Shown in pieces: positions 1 through 5,845 of a stretch of DNA of 11,195 bases. The notes under the pieces are model-generated. The model was given only the letters and a program-made list of their open reading frames with translations, was not told where the DNA came from and did not search any database. Where the stretch lies: NCBI GenBank assembly GCA_002923335.1, contig BEHZ01000051.1, positions 1 through 11,195 of the forward strand. The letters run 5' to 3'. Positions within the stretch are counted from its first letter, which is position 1; the number at the start of each line of letters is the position of its first letter. The position numbers were made by a program, and so were the translations under genes. This DNA is from a bacterium HR23 (GTDB taxonomy: Bacteria > Chloroflexota > Dehalococcoidia > Lucifugimonadales > HRBIN23).

Positions 1-1
1 T

Positions 2-27
2 GGCGTTAGGGGTTTGCCCCCTTCGCC
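2..27. other. Imperfect stem-loop at left edge
   Basis: Bases 2-5 (GGCG) can pair with 24-27 (CGCC), and 8-12 with 18-22, around a small loop. It lies in the non-coding left edge, downstream of the receiver-domain gene on the minus strand. No T-run follows it on either strand, so a terminator role is only possible. It may belong to a gene outside the window. Confidence 0.3.
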
Positions 28-35
28 AGGCCCAG

Positions 36-122
36 GCCCGGGGGAGGGCCGAAAGGAGGTATCCAGGGGGTCTGGTGGGGGCTTGTGGGGTCCCCCACCA
101 GACCCGTGCCCGGGGGAGGGCC
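36..122. repeat. 15-bp direct repeat flanking a stem-loop
   Basis: The 15-mer GCCCGGGGGAGGGCC occurs at 36-50 and again, unchanged, at 108-122. The two copies bracket the 68-105 stem-loop almost symmetrically. Each copy is also partly self-complementary (GCCC...GGGC). In GC-rich DNA a short match can be chance, but 15 identical bases 72 bases apart around a perfect hairpin is noteworthy. No transposase or terminal inverted repeat accompanies it. Confidence 0.5.
68..105 (-). other. 14-bp perfect stem-loop downstream of receiver gene
   Basis: Bases 68-81 (GGGTCTGGTGGGGG) are the exact reverse complement of 92-105, with a 10-base loop. Read on the minus strand it lies about 30 bases after the receiver-gene stop. 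It would be a very stable 3' hairpin and could terminate transcription or protect the 3' end. No T-tract follows: the minus-strand sequence after the stem is CCTGGATACCTCCTTTCGG. A classical intrinsic terminator is therefore not demonstrated. Confidence 0.55.
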
Positions 123-135
123 AACGCTAGCGCCC

Positions 136-543
136 CTAGCCGGGGCTGGTCGAACACCGGCTCCTGGCATGCCGACGCATCAGGTCCACCAGACGCCGGG
201 CGTCCAGTTCCTTTAGGGAGTAGGCTCGTGCCCCCGCCCGCAGGACAGCGTCTTGCTCCTCCTGGTCAAAGAACGATGTTAGGACGATAACCGCGGTTTC
301 CGGCACATCCCGGACAAGGGAGCGCACCACTGCGATGCCGTGCTCACCCCCTGTCTTACTCTCCACCAGGACCACATCGGGCCTGGTCTCTTGCACGATG
401 CGCACCCCTCCGCTGTCCACCGGCCCTTCCCCCACCACCTGGATGCCCGGCTCCCGGGATAGGCGCGCCGCCAACTGCCGACGACCCCACGGGTCTTTGT
501 CCAAGATAACAACGGTAAGGGAAGTATTTCCCCTCGGGCTCAC
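136..543 (-). CDS. Stand-alone receiver-domain protein with Glu at the phospho-site
   Basis: The 135-aa product is a single CheY-like receiver fold and nothing else; no HTH or other output domain follows. It resembles NarL/FixJ-type receivers in its hallmarks: ILDKD (acidic pocket, second Asp replaced by Lys), RPDVVLVES (the normally phosphorylated Asp is Glu, residue 61 from this start), VIVLTS (conserved Thr) and GARAYSLKE (conserved Lys). Glu at that site often mimics a phosphorylated state, so it may be permanently 'on' or act as a docking module. I chose the GTG at 543, with GGAGG five bases upstream. An in-frame GTG at 627 (AAGGAG seven bases upstream) would add 28 residues, but that stretch has no fold signature and less G/C at third codon positions. 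It follows the zinc-ribbon gene on the same strand. Partner and function are unknown. Confidence 0.8.
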   Translation of the reverse strand: MSPRGNTSLTVVILDKDPWGRRQLAARLSREPGIQVVGEGPVDSGGVRIVQETRPDVVLVESKTGGEHGIAVVRSLVRDVPETAVIVLTSFFDQEEQDAVLRAGARAYSLKELDARRLVDLMRRHARSRCSTSPG

Positions 544-694
544 CCTCTCCTCCCCCGTTAGGCCTGGGGCCCCCCCATGCGGGCATCGCACCGATTGTGC
601 GGGTGCGCCAGGTGCAACCCTTTCCACCCTATTTCTCCTTGCCCGGCCCCTCTAGGGCCAAAAGTCCCAATTTCCACTGGGCCATGTGGCCCCC

Positions 695-874
695 TCACCG
701 GGCCAAAGACGGCTCCTGAGAGGGGAGGTCCTGCCCCTCGGCGTGCTCCAGCGCCCTCTCCTCCCCTTCGGTCAGGATGTAACCGCACTGTATGCAGGCG
801 ATGTAGGAGCCGTAGAGGTCCTGGGTCCGGAAAAGGTCGCCTTGACAGCGGGGACACGCCTGGAACCAGAACAT
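695..874 (-). CDS. Small zinc-ribbon protein (59 aa)
   Basis: ATG at 874, TGA ending at 695; AGGAGG lies five bases before the start. Translation gives a compact N-terminal zinc ribbon: CPRC at residues 7-10 and CIQC at 27-30, followed by GY. Between them is a DLYGSYIAC-type segment typical of small treble-clef or ribbon proteins that read 'C-P-x-C-x-G-D-L ... Y-x-x-C-x-x-C-G-Y'. The last 25 residues are acidic and polar with no recognisable domain. Four Cys at proper spacing, an ideal ribosome site and a strand shared with its neighbours make it a real gene despite its length. It sits between clpC and the receiver gene. Zinc binding is inferred from the Cys pairs; a nucleic-acid or protein-adaptor role is possible, but I cannot assign one. 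Confidence 0.8.
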   Translation of the reverse strand: MFWFQACPRCQGDLFRTQDLYGSYIACIQCGYILTEGEERALEHAEGQDLPSQEPSLAR

Positions 875-1010
875 GGCGCCCTCCTGTCCGTTGTCGGTCT
901 CAGCATAAGGGGAAGGGGGAGAGGCATCCCAGGGGCGAAGGGCCTATTTGGGTGGGGGCCATGCGTCCCCTTTGGGGGTGGGCCGTGTGGTCACGGGCAT
1001 CTCCCAGAAA

Positions 1011-1041
1011 GCCCACGCCCCCGGCGGGCGGGGGCGTGGGC
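1011..1041 (-). terminator. Hairpin terminator candidate after clpC
   Basis: Bases 1011-1022 (GCCCACGCCCCC) are exactly complementary to 1030-1041, with a seven-base loop, giving a 12-bp GC-rich stem about 20 bases after the clpC stop. On the minus strand the stem is followed by TTTCT, a short U-tract. It likely ends or attenuates the S1-clpC transcript, which would give the zinc-ribbon and receiver genes at least partly separate expression. The short T-run leaves room for read-through. Confidence 0.6.
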
Positions 1042-1061
1042 AACCCAAGGGGACCGACGGT

Positions 1062-3524
1062 CTAACTGCGAGCGGAGGCGGTCTCCCGGCAACGGGTAAC
1101 TATCTGGTCGTTCTCCACATCTATCACCACGGTATCGCCCGGCTTGAACTTGCCGGCCAGGAGTTCCTCCGAGAGGCGGTCCTCCACATGGGTTTGGATG
1201 ATCCGGCGGAGGGGGCGGGCGCCGAAGTTGGGGTCGTAGCCCTTCTGCCCCAGCCACTCCCGAGCCTGGGGGGTAACCTCCAGTTTCATGTCCTTCTCCG
1301 CCAACTGCTTGCTCACCTGGGAGAGCATGAGGTCAACGATCTGCAGGATGTGCTCCTTGGTGAGGGCGTGGAAGACCACAATGGCATCAATGCGGTTGAG
1401 AAACTCGGGGCGGAAGAAGCGCTTCACCTCGTTGATAACCTTCTCCTTCATCCGCTCGTAGGCCTCCTGGAAGGAGCGGGCCTCCTCCTTTTTCACCTGG
1501 AAGCCCAGGGCGGTCTCCCGGCGGATAAGGTCCGAGCCCAGGTTGCTGGTCATGATGATGATGGTGTTGCGGAAGTCCACCCGACGGCCCTTGGCATCGG
1601 TGAGGTGGCCGTCGTCAAAGATCTGCAGGAGGATGTTGAATACATCCGGGTGGGCCTTTTCGATTTCGTCCAGCAGGATAACCGAGTGGGGCTTCCGGCG
1701 GATGGTCTCTGTGAGTTGGCCCCCCTCCTCATAGCCCACATAGCCGGGGGGTGCGCCCACCAGGCGGGCGACTGTGTGGCGCTCCATAAACTCGGACATG
1801 TCCAGGCGCACCATGGCGTCGTCGGAGCCGAACATGAACTCCGCCAGGGCACGGGCCAGTTCGGTTTTGCCCACGCCGGTGGGGCCCAGGAAGATGAAGA
1901 CGCCCACGGGTCGGCGGGGGTCTTTGAGACCGGCACGGGCGCGGCGCACCGCTTTGGAGACCACGGTGATGGCCTCATCCTGGCCGATGATGCGCTTATG
2001 GAGGTTCTCTTCCATCTTCAGGAGGCGCTCCGTCTCCTCCTGCTTGAGGCGGGAGAGGGGGATGCCCGTCCACATGGCTACCACCTCGGCGATATCGTCG
2101 GCGGTAACCACGGGCTTCTCCTTCTCCTGCTCCGTTTGCCACTGGCGCTCCAACTCCTCCATCTTGCGGATGAGGTTCAGTTCCCGCTGGCGTAGTTCGG
2201 CAGCGTATTCATACTGCTGGTTGGCGATGGCCTCCTCCTTCTCCCGGCGCACATTCTCCAGGAGTTTCTGCACCTCCTTCAGCGAGAGTGGGGTGGTGGA
2301 GCGCTGGATACGCACCCGGGAAGCAGCCTCGTCCACCAGGTCAATGGCCTTGTCCGGCAGGAAACGGTCGGGGATGAAGCGGGCGGCCAGGCGGGCGGCG
2401 GCCACCAGGGCCTCGTCGGATATGGTGAGGCGGTGGTGCTCCTCGTAGCGCCCCTTGATATGGCGGAGGATCTCCACCGTGTCTTCCACGGTGGGCTCCT
2501 CCACCAGAATGGGCTGGAAGCGCCGTTCCAGGGCCGGGTCCCGCTCCACATACTTGCGATAGTCGTCCAGGGTGGTGGCCCCCACCACCTGCAACTCGCC
2601 CCGGGCCAGGGAGGGCTTCAGGATGTTGGCAGCGTCCACAGCGCCTTCGGCGGCACCTGCCCCTACCAGGGTATGCATTTCGTCAATGAAGAGGATGATG
2701 TTGCCGGCGGTGCGTATCTCTTCTATGACCTTCTTCAGGCGCTCCTCAAACTCGCCCCGGTATTTGGTGCCGGCCACGAGAGCGCCCATGTCCAGAGTAA
2801 CCAGGCGCCGCCCCTGCAGGTTTTCAGGCACCTCCCCGGTGACGATGCGCTGGGCCAGGGCCTCCACGATAGCGGTTTTGCCCACGCCCGGCTCGCCGAT
2901 AAGGACGGGATTGTTCTTGGTGCGGCGGGAGAGGATTTGGATAACCCGCTGGATCTCCCGGTGGCGTCCCCAGACGGGGTCCAGTTTTCCCTGGCGGGCC
3001 AGGGCGGTGAGGTCCACGCCCAGTTGGTCTAGGGTGGGGGTGCGGGCGGTGGCCCGCCCCTCCCGCGCCTGTCCCGCCGCCTGGGAGAGGATGCGCTGGG
3101 TCTCCTGACGCACCTTGTCCAGGGTTACCCCGAGGCTCTCCAGCACCCCGGCAGCCACCCCCTCCCCCTCCCGCAGAAGGCCAATGAGGAGGTGCTCGGT
3201 GCCGATGTAGTGGTGGCCCAGCCGGCGGGCCTCGTCCACCGCCAGTTCAATGACCTTCTTGGCACGGGGAGTAAGGCCAATGCTCTCGCTGGAGACGGGG
3301 CGCTCCCCTCGCCCAATGATGAACTCCACGGCGGAACGCACCTTGCTCACGTCCACGCCCAGGTTGGCCAGGACCCGTGCAGCCACCCCTTCCGTCTCCC
3401 TTACCAGGCCCAGGAGGAGGTGCTCGGTGCCAATGTAGTTGTGGTTGAAGCGCATCGCCTCTTCCTGGGCGAGGGAGAGGACACGCCGTGCCCTTTCTGA
3501 GAACTTCTCAAACCGGCTGGTCAT
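1062..3524 (-). CDS. clpC: ATP-dependent Clp protease ATPase subunit ClpC
   Basis: This 820-aa Hsp100 unfoldase feeds substrates into the ClpP peptidase in the cytosol. Domains in order: two Clp-N repeats (about 5-145, each with a YIGTEHLLxGL motif); AAA+ domain 1 with Walker A GEPGVGKT at 210-217, Walker B ILFIDE at 277-282 and arginine fingers near 335-336; a middle region (about 415-465) with a UVR-like coiled segment (QQYEYAAELRQRE), diagnostic of ClpC rather than ClpA or ClpB; and AAA+ domain 2 with Walker A GPTGVGKT at 547-554, Walker B VILLDE at 615-620 and Arg711. The ALGFQ loop at 672-676 fits the (I/L/M)GF tripeptide that docks on ClpP. All catalytic residues look intact and the length is normal for the family. 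The ATG at 3524 has only a weak ribosome site (GGTGAG). The gene starts 29 bases after the S1 gene and probably shares its promoter. Confidence 0.97.
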   Translation of the reverse strand: MTSRFEKFSERARRVLSLAQEEAMRFNHNYIGTEHLLLGLVRETEGVAARVLANLGVDVSKVRSAVEFIIGRGERPVSSESIGLTPRAKKVIELAVDEARRLGHHYIGTEHLLIGLLREGEGVAAGVLESLGVTLDKVRQETQRILSQAAGQAREGRATARTPTLDQLGVDLTALARQGKLDPVWGRHREIQRVIQILSRRTKNNPVLIGEPGVGKTAIVEALAQRIVTGEVPENLQGRRLVTLDMGALVAGTKYRGEFEERLKKVIEEIRTAGNIILFIDEMHTLVGAGAAEGAVDAANILKPSLARGELQVVGATTLDDYRKYVERDPALERRFQPILVEEPTVEDTVEILRHIKGRYEEHHRLTISDEALVAAARLAARFIPDRFLPDKAIDLVDEAASRVRIQRSTTPLSLKEVQKLLENVRREKEEAIANQQYEYAAELRQRELNLIRKMEELERQWQTEQEKEKPVVTADDIAEVVAMWTGIPLSRLKQEETERLLKMEENLHKRIIGQDEAITVVSKAVRRARAGLKDPRRPVGVFIFLGPTGVGKTELARALAEFMFGSDDAMVRLDMSEFMERHTVARLVGAPPGYVGYEEGGQLTETIRRKPHSVILLDEIEKAHPDVFNILLQIFDDGHLTDAKGRRVDFRNTIIIMTSNLGSDLIRRETALGFQVKKEEARSFQEAYERMKEKVINEVKRFFRPEFLNRIDAIVVFHALTKEHILQIVDLMLSQVSKQLAEKDMKLEVTPQAREWLGQKGYDPNFGARPLRRIIQTHVEDRLSEELLAGKFKPGDTVVIDVENDQIVTRCRETASARS

Positions 3525-3553
3525 GGCTCACCGTCCTACCATGCATTCTGGGG

Positions 3554-4666
3554 TCATAAGGCCAGTTCCGCCTGGGCCTGGCGCAAACTCAAGGAGATGC
3601 GCCGACGCTCCGGTTCAATACGCAATATTTTTACGGTAACCGTCTCTCCCTCCCGCACCGCCTGCCGGGGGTCGGTGAGAGGGCGCTCCGCCAGTTCCGA
3701 GATATGAATCAGACCCTCAATACCCCCCTCCAGGCGGGCAAAAGCGCCGAACTCGGTGAGGCGGGTAATGGTGGCCTGCACCAACTGCCCCACCTGGTAA
3801 CGGTGGACGGCGGTCTCCCAGGGCTGGGGGAGCAGGCGTCGGAGGGAGAGGCTAATGCGCCGGTGCTCCCGGTCCACCTTCAGCACATACACCTCCACCT
3901 CCTGCCCCACCTGCAGCACCTCTTCGGGACGCTCCACCCGTGTCCAGGAGAGTTCGGAGAGGTGGATGAGGCCGTCGGCGCCCCCCAAGTCCACGAAGGC
4001 TCCAAAGGGGGAGAGGCTGGAGACCCGCCCCCGGCGCACCTCCCCCTCCCGCAGTTCCTGGAGCAAGCGCTCCTTCTGGGCCTCCCGCTCCTCGTGCCAG
4101 ACGGCCCGCTCCGAGAGGATGGCCCGCCCCCGTTTCCGCTCCACTTCTAACACCTTCAGATGTAGGGTGGCGCCCACCCGTTGGGCCAGATCCCCCTCGC
4201 CCTGGGGAGGTCGGGGGACAGGGGCGACCTGGGAGAGGGGGATAAACCCCTGGACGCCCTCCACATCAACGAGTAGCCCACCTCTATTATACCCGATACA
4301 GCGGGCGCTGATCTTTCGTCCTTCGGCCAGGGCGTTTTCCAGAAGACGCCACCCCTTTTCCCCGTGGGCACGGTCCACCGAGAGGAGCGCCGGCCCCTCT
4401 TCCCCTTCCGGGCGGAGCACCGTGGCCAGGATGGTGTCGCCTACCTTCACAGGTTTATCCGCCAGGGTGCGCATCTCCCGCAGAGGCACAAACCCTTCGG
4501 ACTTCCCCCCCACGCTCACCAGCAGGCCGTCCGGGTACACCCGCATCACCAGGCCCTCCACCACCTCCCCCCGGCGTAGGGGGCGCCAGGAGTCGCTCTG
4601 GCTGAGCAGGTCAGCCATGCTTTCAGGGGAGGGGTCGGTGGGAACGCTCTGCCCGGGAGAACTCAC
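3554..4666 (-). CDS. rpsA: S1 RNA-binding domain protein (ribosomal protein S1-like)
   Basis: This 370-aa protein has four S1 (OB-fold) repeats at about 32-99, 115-187, 208-277 and 292-362. Repeats 3 and 4 are the most canonical (FGAFVDLGGADGLIHLSELS and FGAFARLEGGIEGLIHISEL, each ending in RRISLSLR). S1 proteins hold mRNA on the 30S subunit and help initiation on structured or leaderless messages. Four repeats is shorter than the six-repeat enterobacterial S1 but usual for several Gram-positive and Chloroflexota lineages, so it could be the true ribosomal S1 or an S1-like RNA-binding paralogue. The first 30 residues are polar and probably disordered. I used the GTG at 4666, about 32 bases after the predicted start of transcription, with AGGA ten bases upstream. 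ATG at 4618 is an alternative without a ribosome site. It is first in an operon with clpC. Confidence 0.85.
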   Translation of the reverse strand: MSSPGQSVPTDPSPESMADLLSQSDSWRPLRRGEVVEGLVMRVYPDGLLVSVGGKSEGFVPLREMRTLADKPVKVGDTILATVLRPEGEEGPALLSVDRAHGEKGWRLLENALAEGRKISARCIGYNRGGLLVDVEGVQGFIPLSQVAPVPRPPQGEGDLAQRVGATLHLKVLEVERKRGRAILSERAVWHEEREAQKERLLQELREGEVRRGRVSSLSPFGAFVDLGGADGLIHLSELSWTRVERPEEVLQVGQEVEVYVLKVDREHRRISLSLRRLLPQPWETAVHRYQVGQLVQATITRLTEFGAFARLEGGIEGLIHISELAERPLTDPRQAVREGETVTVKILRIEPERRRISLSLRQAQAELAL

Positions 4667-4704
4667 AACTGCCCTGTCCTTTCCTTGGGGGGTTGGCTAC
4701 CCTC

Positions 4705-4733
4705 ATGATAGGGGCAACAGGGGGCGCTGTAAA
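4705..4733 (-). promoter_or_regulatory. Sigma70-type promoter for the S1-clpC operon
   Basis: On the minus strand, TTTACA (4733-4728) and TATCAT (4710-4705) are separated by exactly 17 bases; each differs from the consensus hexamer at one position. Transcription would start near 4698, about 32 bases before the S1 GTG. It lies between the 5S terminator hairpin and the S1 gene, where a promoter is expected. Confidence 0.75.
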
Positions 4734-4760
4734 GGGTGGGAGCAGGAGAAGAGGGATGGG

Positions 4761-4792
4761 AAAGGGGCCTTCCCCGTCGGGGGAGGCCCCTT
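4761..4792 (-). terminator. Terminator hairpin of the 5S rRNA gene
   Basis: On the minus strand AAGGGGCCTCCCC pairs with GGGGAAGGCCCCTT (13 pairs, one bulged A) around a CGAC loop, starting about 12 bases after the 5S 3' end. The T-run is short (TTT, then CCC). Its position between the 5S gene and the next promoter supports a terminator role. Confidence 0.7.
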
Positions 4793-4803
4793 ATGTGCCG
4801 AGT

Positions 4804-4925
4804 GCCCCCGGCAACGGCCTATTTTCCCAGCCCCTTGCGAGGCCAGTATCGTCGGCGCTGGGGCGTTTCACGACCGTGTTCGGGATGGGAACGGGTGGGT
4901 CCACCCCGCTCCTGTCACCGAAGGC
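4804..4925 (-). rRNA. rrf: 5S ribosomal RNA
   Basis: The minus strand carries the 5S signature: GTTCCCATCCCGAACACGG, then GTGAAACGCCCCAGCGCCGA, then a late CTCGCAAGGGGCTGGGAAAATAGG segment (helices II to V and loops B to E). The two ends pair as helix I: CCTTCGGTGAC near 4925 with GTTGCCGGGGG near 4804, and the pairing extends a few bases further on both sides, so the ends are good to about 3 bases. No 16S or 23S sequence is adjacent: surE lies upstream and the S1 gene downstream. It is therefore an unlinked, single-gene 5S unit with its own promoter (4943-4971) and terminator (4761-4792). Confidence 0.95.
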
Positions 4926-4942
4926 ACTCAGGCCACCTTCTT

Positions 4943-4971
4943 ACTATACCCCGGCGCCGGGCGCCCGTCAA
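4943..4971 (-). promoter_or_regulatory. Sigma70-type promoter for the 5S rRNA gene
   Basis: On the minus strand, TTGACG (4971-4966) and TATAGT (4948-4943) are spaced by exactly 17 bases; each differs from consensus at one position. The start of transcription would fall near 4936, about ten bases before the mature 5S end. The spacer is GC-rich with a GGCGCC core. The strength and position fit a dedicated rRNA promoter. Confidence 0.8.
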
Positions 4972-5049
4972 GGGCTTGCCTTACCGCCCGCGTTTCCTCC
5001 GCTCTGGGGGGAAGGGGTTGGAAAACAGGGTGCCGAGGGTCGCCCCTCC

Positions 5050-5835
5050 CTAGTCCGGGGCCACCCGTATCCCTTCCGCCAGGGCTTTGGCCACCCCCTC
5101 CAAGGCAGGAAGCAGGGGGTGGGCGGTCAGGTCGGTCGTGAGGGGGGTTATGCTCACCCGATGGTGGCGCACCGCCCACACATCGGTCCCCTCCACCACT
5201 TCCCATACGGGACGGGAGCGGGCTATCCAGTACCACTTGCGCCGGCCGTCGTCGCCGTGGCGGACCACCTCGGCGTAACTGCGCCGTCCCAGGCGGGTAA
5301 CCTCTACTCCCTCCAGTTTCTCCAGGGGCAGGTTAGGAAGGTTCACATTCAGCAGGAGAGGACGGGGGAGGCTCCCTTCGCCTATCTGCTGGGCCAGTAA
5401 GCGCAACACCAGGGCCGAGGGGCCAAAGATGAAGTTGTTGAGGGTGCATAGGGAGATGGCGATGGAGGGGATGCCCCGAAACCACCCCTGGAGCGCGCCC
5501 CCCACTGTGCCCGAGAGGAGCACATCCTCCCCCAGGTTGGCCCCCTGGTTGATACCCGACACCACCAGGTCCGGCGGGGAATCCCACAGGACTTCGGTGG
5601 CGATAATAACCGCATCGGCGGGGGTGCCCTCTACGGTGTAGGCTTCCACACCCTCCACCTGGGCGGGAAAGGGAGTTACCCGCACCGGTATCTGAAGGGT
5701 CATGGACGCCCCTACACCACTCTGCTCCCGGTCGGGGGCGCATACCATCACCCGCCCCAGGGGGCGCAAGGCCCGTGCCGCCTCCCACAGGCCCGGGGCG
5801 TGGATACCGTCGTCGTTGGTCAGCAGGATGCGCAT
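5050..5835 (-). CDS. surE: 5'/3'-nucleotidase SurE
   Basis: The 261-aa product is a metal-dependent phosphatase that removes phosphate from nucleoside 5'- and 3'-monophosphates in the cytoplasm (survival protein E family). The N-terminus MRILLTNDDG carries the metal-binding Asp8-Asp9. REQSG places the conserved Ser at 39, and SGINQGANLGED (93-104) supplies the metal-ligand Asn96. The following LLSGTVGGALQG segment is the usual Ser/Thr-rich helix near the active site. Length matches the family. The ATG at 5835 has AGGAG seven bases upstream; that AGGAG overlaps the TAG stop of the upstream peptidase gene (ten-base gap), which suggests coupled translation. The C-terminal half, including RRSYAEVVRHGDDGRRKWYW, is the substrate and oligomerisation part and looks complete. 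Confidence 0.97.
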   Translation of the reverse strand: MRILLTNDDGIHAPGLWEAARALRPLGRVMVCAPDREQSGVGASMTLQIPVRVTPFPAQVEGVEAYTVEGTPADAVIIATEVLWDSPPDLVVSGINQGANLGEDVLLSGTVGGALQGWFRGIPSIAISLCTLNNFIFGPSALVLRLLAQQIGEGSLPRPLLLNVNLPNLPLEKLEGVEVTRLGRRSYAEVVRHGDDGRRKWYWIARSRPVWEVVEGTDVWAVRHHRVSITPLTTDLTAHPLLPALEGVAKALAEGIRVAPD

Positions 5836-5845
5836 CCTTATTCTC

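Noticed and set aside
51..66. Possible 16S rRNA fragment at the left edge
   Set aside because: Only the last 16 bases resemble the 16S end, with one base missing; the adjoining hairpin is not helix 45, so it is not a 16S gene end.
544..627. 28-residue N-terminal extension of the receiver protein from GTG at 627
   Set aside because: It has a plausible ribosome site, but lower third-position GC and no structure. Kept as an alternative start, not chosen.
679..692. Palindrome GGGCCATGTGGCCC just after the zinc-ribbon gene
   Set aside because: Five- to six-bp stem with a tiny loop; common by chance in this composition and not followed directly by a T-run.
948..2195. 415-codon open frame on the plus strand across clpC
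   Set aside because: It is antisense to well-conserved ClpC domains, has a His/Leu/Gly-rich composition typical of reverse-strand frames in GC-rich DNA, and matches no family.
5035..5048. Five-bp hairpin with a GCGA tetraloop (minus strand) near the surE stop
   Set aside because: Short, close to the stop codon and not followed by a T-run; too weak to call a terminator.
3855..5141. 428-codon plus-strand open frame across the S1 gene and 5S rRNA
   Set aside because: It runs through a structural RNA and the reverse strand of a clear S1 protein; Arg/Ser/Pro-rich shadow composition.
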